Origin: Zoroaster sp. YZ-2022
Lineage: Eukaryota; Echinodermata; Asteroidea; Forcipulatida; Zoroasteridae
Direction: 5' to 3'
Length of the DNA stretch: 64,000 bases
Assembly (NCBI GenBank): GCA_029582265.1
Contig: CM055823.1
Span: 11,411,716 to 11,475,715 of the forward strand
The position numbers were made by a program, and so were the translations under genes. This document shows, in pieces, positions 1 to 11,410 of this stretch (position 1 is its first letter; the number at the start of each line of letters is the position of its first letter). The notes beneath the pieces are model-generated. The model saw only the letters and a program-made list of their open reading frames with translations. It made no database searches and was not told the DNA's origin.

Positions 1-190
1 GGTCACTCATCAAAGACAATCGGGTATTTTGACTGGAGCCGGCTCTGACTGGGATTCGGCTCTTTGAAGGACTCGGTTCCGGAACCGACTTTTGCGAGTA
101 CCCGGTTCTTTAAAAGAGTGGAACTGTGGTTCCGATTTTTAATTTGGAATCGGGTAGAACTGGGTACCCGCTGGAACCGCCCAAGCCCTT
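1..190. mobile_element. End of a hAT-like element cut by the window edge
   Basis: The segment is full of GGTTCCG and GGGTACCCG words and ends in GGAACCGCCCAAGCCCT, a typical hAT-like terminus. Only one end is inside the window. It abuts the next element at 195, and it is probably why the large inverted duplication seems to stop here. The family name is inference. Confidence 0.4.
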
Positions 191-194
191 AATG

Positions 195-1312
195 CAGGCC
201 TCGACAAATCGCCTGTCCGATTGCCCGGGACACGGTGAAATTTTGTCGGGCAACCTGGACGTCTGAATGGTCTGCCCGATCGGGCAAGTGTTCTTATTGA
301 AACACTAATGAGTTATATTACTTATTAAATAAACATTTTACCGTTTTAAATCACTGGTGATTACCTACAAAGTGTTCAAAGCATTTAATAAAATCTAAGC
401 TTATAAAAATCCACTCAATTGTCGTGCATGTCGTGGTTGCGCAATCTTAACTGACACTGGTTTCCTTATTACATGCATTTGTCTGCACAATTAAAAATCG
501 AGGGAGCCAAGGAAACAATCTTGTACTCATGGTTAGCTTTTCGGCCCCACCGTATTGGTCTTGCGCGGTGGACCGGAAAAAGTACTTGTTAACGTTAAGT
601 CGGCTGCTGCACTCAGCATAGCAACACAGTTTTATGTGAACCCATTGTGGAAAAATACATCGCTGGTACTAGAGTACGGCTATAAGCCAGGCACTTCGTG
701 TCTGATGTCACTGTGTTTGATCTGGTATTGCCCGGCGCCCAGTTGAGAACCCATTTGCCAAGCCAAAAATAGTTTCCTTTGTGTTTCCTCTCTTGGAAAC
801 AGCTGGGATCCACTCCATTTTGATTGTGTTTAATTTTGGCGTGACAATTACCAGGTAATTGAATTGTAGCTGTGACAACTAGTGTAAATATTACAAAATG
901 TCATTTTTTTGAATTGAGAATTCGTGGTGGGCCTCATGTGATGAGCCTGCACTTGGTGACGTCATACACGAAGTGCCTGGCTTATAGCCGCACTCCCGGT
1001 ACTCGGCATCACGTGTACGCAAAGTGCAAGCATAAAGATGTCCATGTCATCAGCGCGCCGGTTCCGTGTGACTGCGTGCATGACGAAGTTCAAATTTGAC
1101 ATACTTATTTATTCTACGTTGTCAATTAAAAAATAAAAATACATAAGTCCAGGTTTGGCAATGTTGACACTTAATTTGCTGATATACAATGTAATTTCCT
1201 CAAAATGCATGTCTCAATTAGGTCTCTTTTTGCTGGGCAAGTTCGGGCAAGCAATCTGCGACCAAAGCTTGCCCGATCGGGCAATTAAGAAGAAATTTTT
1301 TTTCGAGGCCTG
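195..1312. mobile_element. hAT-like non-autonomous element, left-arm copy
   Basis: The termini are inverted: CAGGCCTCGACAAAT at the start and TTTCGAGGCCTG at the end. CTTAATG stands on both sides (188-194 and 1313-1319), a 7-bp target-site-like duplication. The interior holds repeated GCCCGATCGGGCA palindromes and a second inverted pair based on GGCTATAAGCCAGGCACTTC near 670-710 and 955-995. Short ORFs inside are not protein-like. The copy in the right arm is at 17280-23013. hAT assignment rests on the termini only. Confidence 0.6.
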
Positions 1313-1394
1313 CTTAATGTGATTAAGCAATGCAGTGTTGGCCACTGTTCTGAACTATGTGTAAAAAACCTAGGCGCTTCTTGGCCATGATAAA

Positions 1395-1776
1395 CCCTAA
1401 CCACCATGAATCCATCAAAATCCATCCCCCTGTTTTGGAGGATTTAGGATATCTCCACATTGAGCATATGGTGGACTTTGATGGATTCAGGATTTCAATA
1501 GTTTTTAACTGCTTGGTTATGTTGGTTGATGTATTTTAGTTACATGTACATGTACTGTACATGTACAGCCAACACTTGTATGTGTTAGATTTTGATGGAT
1601 TCTATGCAGCAACATACTATACAAATTTTCATGTGAGCATGGTATCCTGAATCTGCCAAAATCCACCAGAAATTTTGTGGTGGATTTTGGCGGATTCAGG
1701 ATGTGTCCAATATCTACACTGGCGGATTCTGATGGATTCAGGATACTTTATAGTAAAAATACCCAAGGGATTAGGG
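1395..1776. mobile_element. TTAA-flanked element, family A, left-arm copy
   Basis: The ends are CCCTAACCACC and GGGATTAGGG. The right end is followed by TTAA; the left flank reads TAAA here but TTAA in the right-arm copy (16845-17197). The interior has many alternating ATTTTGATGGATTCAGGAT and GGCGGATTCAGG words. A third, independent copy is at 62225-62670. TTAA target sites suggest piggyBac- or Kolobok-type mobilisation (inference). Confidence 0.65.
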
Positions 1777-1825
1777 TTAATATGAAAGTAAACAAATCTG
1801 AAAGCATTTTTAATGTTCTTGTTAA

Positions 1826-2220
1826 CCCTAACCCCTAAAATTCTGGCTAGGAACCTTCCTCAATCACACAAAATGCTACAAAATGTCTTCATAAAATTTG
1901 GAAGGTTCCTGAATACTACAAAATCACCCAATATATTGTGCTGTACTTCGTGTGTAGGGTGCCCACTGCCTCAATCGCACAAAATCACACATACCTGTAC
2001 CCTTTGCCTTTATCCCTTTATTATGAACAAAAATACATTTTTTTTGGTGGCTCAGTCACCTGGTATTGTATTCCTAAATTGATACATGGTGTGAAATGTA
2101 TGCAAATAATGCCATTTTATTATTACCAGTGCATAAAATATATAGCATCCTTCCTCAATCACACAAAATGCTCCAATACCTACAGTATAGAGGATTTTGT
2201 GTGATGTGGGGTGGTTAGGG
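1826..2220. mobile_element. TTAA-flanked element, family B, present only in the left arm
   Basis: TTAA at 1822-1825 and 2221-2224 flanks termini CCCTAACCCCT and GGGGTGGTTAGGG. The right arm reads straight across the same position with a single TTAA (GTTCATTAACAAG near 16792-16804), which gives the exact empty site. Interior words such as CCTCAATCACACAAAATGCT recur several times. No coding capacity is seen. Confidence 0.8.
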
Positions 2221-2447
2221 TTAATGAACACATTGAAATGAGTTGAACAGTTATTTGAAATCCCAGATTCCAGGAATAATGTCTTACTTATAATCACAAA
2301 GATGGAAGTTACAAATGTAGTTTGAAGGATTCCAAAAATCACGTATTCCTCAGCAAAAGTTAGGTTTTGTTTGTATAATTGAAACAGTTTTAAATGACAC
2401 TAATGTTTAGTTGTTGTACATGTACATGTAGTATAAATTTTTATTAA

Positions 2448-3980
2448 CCCTTTAGAAAGACTTTTCTTGATAACCCCTGTCAAATGCCCAGGCATCAACA
2501 TTTACCATTAGGTAGATCTATGTTAATAATTGTTGCTAATTTTTCAAGGGAAAAATCTCAAAACAATTTAGGGAACACCGGAATAATCTCAGTTAAAGCA
2601 AGATCATTTATTTCAGATAAACACAATGTTTCACAGAATTGATGAGTTAACAAAGAATTTAGACGTGTGGCAGATTGAACACGGCCATTGTGTCAATATT
2701 GCTGGTACATGACATCATTGCACATGGCCCAAACCTATTTGATGTTAAAAATCCGGTGTTCCCTAAATTGTTTTGAGTAGTATATGTAGCAATGGCACAG
2801 GAGGGTACTGAAATCTGTGGTCACCAACCATGAGAACGAGTGTTGAAATAAATGTGCAACTTTATCTTTGTACAGATTGTTGAGAGAAATGACTACAATG
2901 CAATTTGCTGCCCTGTTTACGCCTGCAATCAAGGCCTAGATGACATCAGTGCTGTATAAACGGATTGGAGATCAATGAGGGAAAAAAAGTAAGTTTTCTC
3001 AACCCTTGTATACATGCAGTCTCCAAAATGCCACAAAAACTTGTGTCTGATAAATACGCAATGCTTTTTCTATGCATGCCTTAAAATATTGCATACTGTA
3101 CACAAGAGTGGTACATGAATACCCCAAAATACCCCTGGCACAAAAACAAAATGTTCTGACCTTCACACAAACGGAGTGTGCCACATGGTATTTTGTGGAT
3201 AACTCCTGCTATATGTACAGTGTGTGCCTCCAAATGTCACGGTTGTGATATTTTGAAGTATGGGTCAACTTTGTTAAGAACAACACTGATAATAGGAGGG
3301 TTAAAAACTTGGCCCACATTTTGAGTATAAACCCTGCAAACCAGTAAAACCCATTTTAATAACTTGGTTAAAATCCTGAATGAATGGTTTAGAAATCAAT
3401 CTGTACATATGTCTGTTTTAAAAGGTATTTGGTTTTTAGAAGATCTTTTAAATGGCAGGTGTAGTCATCAATAGCAGAGACTTTGCTATTTGGCACACAG
3501 ATTAGACAAAGCTGAATGATTTCTTAAGAAATACATTTATTTCCTGTTGGCATTCCCAAAATTCTGTTTTGACTTCATATTGATGTAGCAATTTAAGTAC
3601 AGGGTGTCGATGAAGACCAAACATTAACATGCATGATGTTGCTCCTCAAATACTTTAAAGTCTTAAACGACCAAATTACACCTACAGAATACACCTTGTT
3701 TACAGGCATTAACTGATGAGATCTAGAATTCAGCCAATAACTATTTCCTTAATTCAAAAATCTTCAACTTAACATTGCAGAACCTCAGCATTAATTTTTG
3801 AGAATAGCCAATTCTATGCCTCCGTCTTGTTAAACTGTGTCAAATTTCATCACAGATAAAACGAAGTTCCTGTGAAGCAGACTCGAATGATATGAACAGT
3901 ACTACACAATTCCTTTGAACACCAAAGTTATTCAAGAATTCTTTTTAAATGAGTTTTCATTTTGTTTTTTTCCCCTGTAG
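2448..3980. other. Intergenic sequence with one short inverted repeat
   Basis: No supported gene. A perfect 26-bp inverted repeat pairs 2557-2582 with 2752-2777 (core CAATTTAGGGAACACC), spaced about 170 bp, compatible with a small old MITE. The remainder is AT-rich unique-looking sequence. Confidence 0.5.
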
Positions 3981-4089
3981 GGATGCTTGCCACCTCCAAG
4001 ACGAGTCATTTCCTACTGATGACCCAGTCTTAAATATGTTCGCTTCATCTTGGGATACCTACTGCTTAACAACACATGACCAACAATGA
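3981..4089 (+). CDS. Candidate terminal coding exon of an unidentified gene
   Basis: A strong 3' splice site precedes this stretch: a long T/C tract ends in TTTCCCCTGTAG at 3980. Reading one base of a split codon and then in frame from 3982, the exon encodes about 35 residues starting DACHLQDESFPTDD and stops at TGA 4087-4089. A different phase would give a 12-residue end stopping at about 4019, so the phase is uncertain. The protein is not recognised. A possible polyadenylation signal (GAATAAAAG) lies near 5362. No upstream exon was found, so this could be a chance splice-like signal. Confidence 0.25.
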
Positions 4090-4279
4090 AGGGATCCACG
4101 ATCTGCCTAAACAAGCTCAACACATTCTATTACAAATTTATCAATGCTATAGGTTTCCTTTTTAATTTCATTTAGAATAACAAAAACATCCTGTGAAATG
4201 CCTTTCTCTTGTGTTTTCTGAACAGAAAGTAACCAGTGCTATACTATGTATGTAACTCTTATATTTGTTGCTGGTCACC

Positions 4280-5045
4280 CTGCATGAATTTAAGAAAGAA
4301 CTCTTTTACACTGTAATTAGTAATCTTTTGCAATATGGAATTTAAGAAAGAGAACTCTTTCCGAAATTCAAATTATTTCACTTAAAATGTCAGTATTTTA
4401 GAATTACCAATGCTATGCCTTTCTCCTGTGTTTTTATGAACAGAAAAGTAACCAGAGCTGTACAATGTTTGTTACACTTATATTTGTAATATTGCTGATT
4501 GTGAAAGTTTCAGATTTTTAAAACTGGTTGACTTATAGAACTCTTTCCTGAATTCAAAAACATTTCTCTTATAAAAGTTGGTACTAGTAGGATGTTTCCG
4601 CACTGCATGATTTAAGAAAGAACTTGTTCATAAATTCAAATTATTTAACTTTTCTTAAAAGTTTTACAGTAACGTTTAGATTTATTTTAGAAGTACACGT
4701 ATTGCACTATTTAAGAAAGAGAACTCTTTCCTAAATTCAAATTATTTCACTTAGGAAATGTTACCAACCCTATTTATCTTGTTAAAAGTATTATTTTATG
4801 GTATGTTTCCCGATGATGTTGTACCAATTTGTTATTTTAAACATTTACTTGGTGAAATTTTCAGCTTTGTGTGGAATTTAAGAAAGAGAACTCTTTCCTA
4901 AATTCAAATTATTTGACAATGTTAATTATAGAGAATTACCATTGCGTTCTCTTATTTTACAGTATGACTGGTGTTTCCGATAATATTGTACCATTTAAGA
5001 AAGAACAATCTCCTAAATTCAAACAGAAATTTATTTCATTTAAAA
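4280..5045. repeat. Irregular array of a palindromic TTTAAGAAAGAG motif
   Basis: At least six copies of TTTAAGAAAGAG...CTCTTTCCTAAATTC, some shortened, occur near 4290, 4340, 4610, 4710, 4875 and 4998, at irregular 50-270 bp spacing. Each full copy can fold, AAGAAAGAG pairing with CTCTTTC, and is followed by AAATTCAAATTATTT. The intervening parts also share ACCAATGCTATGC words. No gene is seen here. Confidence 0.6.
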
Positions 5046-5220
5046 TGTCAGTAATGTAGAATTACCAATGCTATGCTTTTCTATCTTGTTAAAAGTATTT
5101 TACAGTATAATTGGTACGTTTGTGAAATACAAGATTATGTTTTTGTCAATTTGTTATTAAAATTGTACAAATTACTTACTATGTATGTTAACCCTTGTTT
5201 ATATCTTGTCCAGGTAGTAA

Positions 5221-5266
5221 CCCTCTCTTGAAAAAACATGCTCACGCATGTTTTTTCAAGGGAGGG
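5221..5266. repeat. Short near-perfect hairpin
   Basis: Two 21-nt arms (5221-5241 and 5246-5266) pair with one mismatch around a 4-nt TCAC loop. The arm core is CTTGAAAAAACATGC. It could be an element relic or a small structured RNA; nothing decides. Confidence 0.6.
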
Positions 5267-5567
5267 TCGAATTAAGTGGGTGCAGAAGAGCACGATCTGG
5301 GCTATCTGTTTGTAAACAATACTCCCCATTGCTTTCATTTGCTGTACTGAGTCTTGAAGACAGAATAAAAGATGTCTTTATACAATAGAAGTTGCTTTGT
5401 TACTGTTATTTATTTAAGCATTGTCTCATATATAATAAAGTACATTAAAGTTAATATAATAGATAAGTAAAGAAAGAACATTGTACATTAGAGATAAAAA
5501 CTACTGCAGTTAAAATAGGCAAAATAGTTAAAGTACATTGTTTACAAACTGATGGAATAAAATAGTG

Positions 5568-6105
5568 AGATTACTGGAGACAAAATAGTTAAAATACATT
5601 GTTTACAAACAGATAGAATAAAATTGTGAGATTGCTGAACTACTGGAGACAAAATAGTTAGAATAAGATTGCTGAACTACTGGAGATAAAATAGTTAGAA
5701 TAAAATTGTAAGATTGCTGAACTACTGGAGATAAAATAGAATAAAATTGTAAGATTGCTGAACTACTGGAGACATAATAGTTAGAATAAAATTGTAAGAT
5801 TGCTGAACTACTGGAGATATAATAGTTAGAATAAAATTGTAAGATTGCTGAACTACTGGAGACAAAATAGTTAGAATAAAATTGTAAGATTGCTGAACTA
5901 CTGGAGACAAAATAGTTAGAATAAAATTGTAAGATTGCTGAACTACTGGAGACAAAATAGTTAGAATAAAATTGTAAGATTGCTGAACTACTGGAGATAA
6001 AATAGTTAGAATAAAATTGTAAGATTGCTGAACTACTGGAGACAAAATAGTTAGAATAAAATTGTAAGATTGCTGAACTACTGGAGACAAAATAGTTAAA
6101 ATACA
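5568..6105. repeat. 45-bp tandem repeat (minisatellite), about 11 copies
   Basis: The unit runs from GATTGCTGAACTACTGGAGA through CAAAATAGTTAGAATAAAATTGTAA and recurs with few changes, with degenerate units at both edges carrying AAATACATTGTTTAC. Because 45 is a multiple of three, long minus-strand ORFs stay open in two frames. These are a product of periodicity, not evidence of a protein. Confidence 0.85.
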
Positions 6106-8439
6106 TTGTTTACAAAATGAATTATAGTATTACTGCACCATTGCAAACTTTTCATATTGAATTTTGCTACTGTCCTACATGTAGTAAGGTTAATCTAAAG
6201 CAGGGGTAACCATTGCGAGCCCCTTTACAAAAAAAGTAGGAATCTTGTCTCATGGACATTTGTAGGAATATTACATCAAAGTTCCAATAATATGAAGGCG
6301 CATTGTATGATTGTGCTTGCAAACTGTACACTAACAAAACTGCAATCTGACCACCTCTAATTACATCATTTATCAAACTTACCCGCATCAAAGACTCAAA
6401 GGAAAACCATGCCAACTCTTGTTTTCGTATTTTCTTGAGACGCACATGAGATGAGTTCAAGTCTATTGTTCATTGCATTCACACACTGTATTCTCCTTAA
6501 GATTCTAAGAAGACAGGAGCAATCAGTTTGTATTTCTCAACACTAGAATAGAGGATGTTTAGTCTGTTGTAGGGCAACCATCGTCTCCAAATTATCTTGG
6601 GATCAGGAACTCTGTTGATCTGCACTTCATCATACGCATTTCCTGGAGAAGCACATGAGATGGATAAGTCTTGTTTTCGTTGCATTCACACTATTCTCCT
6701 CAAGATTAGAAGAGTAGAGGTGGTTTAACTCTCCTCCAGGTTGTAGGGCATCATCCGCTCTCACGCTTATCTTGTAATGCAGGATTGATGATCAATAGCA
6801 AATCCACACTGCGGTCAATAAGAAAGAAAAAACCAAAGTGAATATACATAATATTTTCCACACACAGGCGTCGCCATCACAACCACGAATGTTAAGGTGG
6901 GGGGACGGGGAATCCCAATCATCTATAACATCAAAGGAGATTTAAAGGTAAATAATTGGGCACTTGTGACTTCACTGGATGAAATGTTGGTCTGCATGAA
7001 ATATACAATGTGCCATCATTAACTCTCCTATAAAAATTGCAGTTTTAAGCCTAGAAACTGCACATTTCAAAATTGTCAGCCGGAGGCTTTGGAAGGATAT
7101 ATGTAGTTGCTTCACTATGCACTACACTGGCAGGATTTGAATGGTGGTGCAGATATACTACCACATGTACTATACATAGTTTGTGTACATAACTGTTTAC
7201 TGTTAGTCACTGCACATTTCAAATCCCTTTGGCAAGTAATATATAGACTGATAGATGTATATCTTAGGGATTACTGTTTATGTACAGGGTAGCTCAGGCA
7301 CCTTCTGAAAGGTTTTGACAGTTGGATGAACTTTATTGAGGATTACTTTAAGACTTAGTGCCTTTCAAACCTTCCAACATGTTTTGGCATGTACATGTAG
7401 GTGTACTTGCTACAGACTTAGCTTGCTTTATGACTTAGTATCAGCACCTTTCCAAACCCTCCAAAGGGTTTTGGCATGTGGATGTACTTACTATACAAGT
7501 GTTATGACATGCATTGGCAGATTAATGCTGTGGGTCCTATGCTTATTACACAGTGCAGATTTTGGCAGGTTTGGAGAGTTAATGAATCTACACAGAAATA
7601 AATCTGTGAAAGGGACAATGTTTAAAACAATTCAAGCAGAATTAGAATCTATGAATAGTTTTGTCTAGTATTATTCTTAAGAAAAAGTGAAATTATTGCC
7701 CAGAACTTAAGAGTCCTAAATAACTTGAGTCAATTAACTTGTGTTGTGAAAACATCAAATTTGAAATTTTTTATTTTCTTCCAAATATTTAGTCAACACT
7801 TTTACAGGTTTATTTTTTAACCCCCAGGTATTTTTGCTATGAACCATCCCAAAAATCCATCAACATGCAGTAAAAAGGTACCCAGATTGGTGGACAATAA
7901 TAAAGCGGATCATGAATATTTGTTAATGCCTTTGAATTTGCTGTTTTTTTGGTAACTTTTTTACACAAGTTACTTTTTTTTACTAACCGCATGTAAGGGA
8001 ACAAATTGGGAACACTAATCCTCAAATTTACATATATCCCCAATACCAAGATCACAGAGAGTGGTGTTCTTCCCATACTGAAAAATGTTCCAGCTTGGCA
8101 ACGTAAGTCAGCGCATTGAACATTTCACCTTCATTCTTCACAAAATGGTGAGAATTATTACATTCATTCCTAACAATATCTATAGGCCAATGAAATTTAA
8201 TGAGTTTCTTGTCAGAATTTTGGCCCTTTTAAAAAAAATTGTATTATTCACTATTTGAAAACAAACACCCAAAAATGATGGGCAGACTAAAATTTTGTTT
8301 CAGTTGGGTCCTCATTTCCTGGCAAGCACATCTACCTACATGTAGCCAGCAAGTATGAGCATTGACCACTGTCAGCTGTTATTAGCTGCGAGTAGGGGAC
8401 TGAACCAATCAGTGTAGAAATTTGTATTGTGTCACACAA
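6106..8439. other. Intergenic sequence without a supported gene
   Basis: AT-rich. A weak local duplication links about 6410-6500 with 6640-6720 (CACATGAGATG, GCATTCACAC, ATTCTCCT words). Short ORFs show no family resemblance. Confidence 0.5.
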
Positions 8440-8646
8440 ACGATGCAAACCTGCTGTCCTTTCCCAAGTATCTTACAAAATCAACTGTGACACCCAAGAC
8501 CACTGTAAATGTTTGAACATATTAGTATGGCCTACAATCTCAGTGGTGTGACAGTGCACAGAAGGGGTAACCATAGGAGGCACTGGCAACAGCTTATGGG
8601 AGTGGCCCTGAATGGGTTGTTTCAAAATGCACTGATTGCAGGAGGG
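8440..8646. mobile_element. Partial copy of a TTAA-flanked element (family C)
   Basis: The text from CCTGCTGTCCTTTCC to TGCAGGAGGG, followed by TTAA at 8647, matches the more complete copy at 59391-59700. The left terminus seen there (CCCTCCTACA) is not found here, so this copy appears 5'-truncated. Confidence 0.6.
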
Positions 8647-8834
8647 TTAACGCTCATGGGAGTTCCCTAAGGCAGTGTGTTACATGTACATGTAGGTCCC
8701 TCAAATATTAATCATTTGAATTTATTTACCAAAAAAGGCTTGTTTCAAACATTTTACATCACGTCAGTTGATATACATACTACATGTACATAAATTTGTA
8801 TTTTGTGTCAGACAGACTGTTGTCAATTAATTAA

Positions 8835-9066
8835 AGGGACAATATCGTCACGATCAGAGTAGACTTTCAACAGGGCATGGAATCGGTGTCCTAGTTTAAG
8901 ATGAAAACAGTGAATGGAAATTACTGGCTCATTCATGCAGGAGTAACGGTAATATGACCTTATCATATGGGTATTTTTTTCAGAAAATCTACACCGAGTT
9001 AAAATCTATAGTATATATGTAGCATTCTGATTCAGTGTCCTGTTGGTCATTGATGATATTGTCCAT
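8835..9066. mobile_element. TTAA-flanked MITE, family D, copy 1
   Basis: TTAA at 8831-8834 and 9067-9070 flanks inverted ends AGGGACAATATCGTCACGAT and GATGATATTGTCCAT. The body (CAACAGGGCATGGAATCGG) matches a second copy at 36179-36395. It is too short to encode a transposase. Confidence 0.75.
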
Positions 9067-9649
9067 TTAACATAAAGTGTAATTGCTATTCTTGTTGAAG
9101 TGTGACATTAAGGCATGCATGCAATTTATGTATTGTAAAGTTAAGATTTAAATGACGCTCAGGAGAACCCATACCATGTCATGGAATATGTGCAACTGAA
9201 ACGTAGTTTGTAGTTTTGCATGTTTACATGTACAGGCGTTTTGCATTTTTGCCAAAACAAAACCAAGCAATATAAAATTGTGTGGAAAATTTGCACAAAA
9301 TCCATCCATCATGCTGCATTCCAACAAGGAAATTGTTTGCTACAAGTTTAGAAGTTGAGGGAAAATTTGGTGGCAGTTTCTTGTTATGATTACGGTAGTA
9401 CCCCATGATTGATACCTCCTAATCTCTTCCCTACCCATCACTCCCCTCCAACTAACCCCTGTCCCCATGTGGTGTCATATTTAGTGAGGATCTGAAATGA
9501 TTGCTTGCTTCTAAATTGGGCTGCACAATAAAGTGAGTTTTACACCATCAGTAAACTGGAATATATCCATACATAACCTGTACACATGGTCTGTACATGT
9601 TCTGAATATCTACAACAAACCTGTGAAAGTTATTTCATTGTGTCTTTAA
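9067..9649. other. Intergenic, nothing recognised
   Basis: No supported ORF, splice pattern or repeat other than short ACATGTACA words. Confidence 0.5.
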
Positions 9650-10558
9650 CCCTAACTCCCTAGGCCCATTTGCTTACACATACCTGAATCCTTCCTAACT
9701 CCCTAGGCCCATTTGCTTACACAAACCTGAATCCTTCCCTAACTCCCAAGGCCCATTTGCTTACACATAACCTGAATCCTTCCTAACTCCCCAGGCCCAT
9801 TTGCTTACACATATCCTGAATCCTCCCTAACTCCTAGCCCATTTTTTACATAACCTGAATCCTTCACCCCTAGGCCAATTTGCTTACACATAACCTGAAT
9901 CCTTCCCCCAACTCCTATTTGCTTACACATAACCTGAATCCTTCCTAACTCCCAAGGCCCATTTGCTTACACATAACCTGAATCCTTCCCCTTTTTTAGG
10001 CCCATTTGCCCATATCTGAATCCTCCCCAACTCCCCTAGGCCCATTTGCTTACACATAACCTGAATCCTTCCTAATTCCCCTAGGCCCATTGCTTACACA
10101 TAACCTGAATCCTTCCTAACTCCCAGGCCCATTTGCTTACACATAACCTGAATCCTTCCTAACTCCCTAGCCCATTTGCTTTACACATATCCTGAATCCT
10201 CCCTAACTCCCTATGCCCATTTGCTTACACATATCCTGAATCCTTCCTAACTCCCTAGGCCCATTTGCTTACACATAACCTGAATCCTTCCTAATTCCCT
10301 AGGCCCATTTGCTTACACATAACCTGAATCCTCCCTAACTCCCTAGGCCCATTTGCTTACACATATCCTGAATCCTACCTAACTCCCTAGGCCCATTTGC
10401 TTACACATATCCTGAATCCTTCCTAACTCCCTAGGCCCATTTGCTTACACATAACCTGAATCCTTCCTAACTCCCTAGGCCCATTTGCTTGTAAACACAT
10501 AATCTGAATCCTTCCTAACTCCCTAGGGCCATTTGCTTGCACATAACCTAAATCCTCC
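9650..10558. repeat. About 44-bp tandem repeat, roughly 20 copies
   Basis: The unit is CCTAACTCCCTAGGCCCATT followed by TGCTTACACATAACCTGAATCCTT, with small indels between units. The array opens with TTAACCCTAACTCCCTAGG, the same terminus as the 82-bp TTAA MITE at 42368-42449. The array therefore probably grew from such an element by tandem amplification (inference). No gene is seen. Confidence 0.85.
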
Positions 10559-10577
10559 AAAATCCTTCAGAAGTAAA

Positions 10578-11410
10578 CAGGCCTGGAATTACAGGGCCAC
10601 GGGCCCGTGATGCCCTTGTAATTTTGGCCGTGGTGCCCTCAGAAATACTCATCTTCACGGCCATAATTGCCGTGCCCTTTCCCCCCCCTTGGCCGTGTTG
10701 CCCTTTTAATATAATTTCAATTTTTACATACATTTTCTATTTTTGGGCGATGTATCTTATAATATCCAGCGCAATCCATTCACGAGTCAGAGTCTCGCAA
10801 CACATGCTGTTCTTTCTATCGTGATTTCCCTTCGCAAACACTGCACACACGAACAGAGGGCGCTGTTACTGTCAAGCGCCTCTATCGGTGGAGTTTTCAC
10901 GCCCGCGTGTCGCGTGGTGGTATACGACGTGTGCAGCTGGTTTGTGAATGGAAAACTTAACGTATGAAAAAGCTATCGTTGCTCGAAAAACTTAATCATT
11001 CCTGCATGTTGTATAGGCTAAGCCGCTCATTGTAATGCTTTATTCACAGGTTACATTTTCCCTCATATATATTTCATTGACAGTGATATTCCTTTGTTAC
11101 GATTTCTCAAAAGGTATTTAAAAACAAGGAACAGATTTAGATTATCATCTTGGACAGTACACATATTCAATAAAGAGGGCCTTTAAAAAATAAATTAAAA
11201 CCAACAGAAACCAAACAACCCGGATATCGTTAGTTGTAATTTGTTTTACACTCTCAGATAAACTAATAACTTAATGGCCTTCGTGCCTTTTCTATTTTTC
11301 ATAATTTGGGGCCTTGGTGCCCTATCAACTGGCCTTGGTGCCCTCCAAAATTTGGCTTGCTCCAAGGCCAAAGTGGCTCGCCCTAAAAAAAATTGTAATT
11401 CCAGGGCCTG
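10578..11410. mobile_element. hAT-like non-autonomous element
   Basis: Inverted termini are CAGGCCTGGAATTACA at the left and TGTAATTCCAGGGCCTG at the right. Subterminal words GGCCGTGGTGCCCT and GGCCTTGGTGCCCT repeat in both ends. No clear target duplication is visible; the left flank is the degenerate end of the minisatellite. No transposase ORF. Confidence 0.6.

Larger units (their letters stand above)
187..2447 (+). repeat. Left arm of a large inverted duplication
   Basis: The reverse complement of this stretch is found at 16574-23021, apart from insertions private to one arm. Shared landmarks in order are the CAGGCCTCGAC element, the block ending CTTAATGTGATTAAGC, a TTAA element, and the block ending in AAATTTTTATTAA at 2447. 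The matching end of the right arm lies directly on the assembly gap, so the inner boundary is not resolved. Confidence 0.85.

Noticed and set aside
555..746. 63-codon ORF with a mirror ORF at 17867-18085
   Set aside because: Both are the same stretch of the hAT-like element in the two arms of the inverted duplication. Similarity reflects DNA duplication, and no protein family is recognised.
1395..2220. Interstitial telomeric repeat
   Set aside because: CCCTAACC words occur only at element ends next to TTAA, not as tandem TTAGGG arrays.
5603..6106. 167- and 122-codon minus-strand ORFs
   Set aside because: Products of the 45-bp tandem repeat; two frames are open at once, as expected from the period.
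9650..10558. Possible CRISPR-like array of short repeats
   Set aside because: Units are contiguous with no unique spacers, in a eukaryotic repeat setting.
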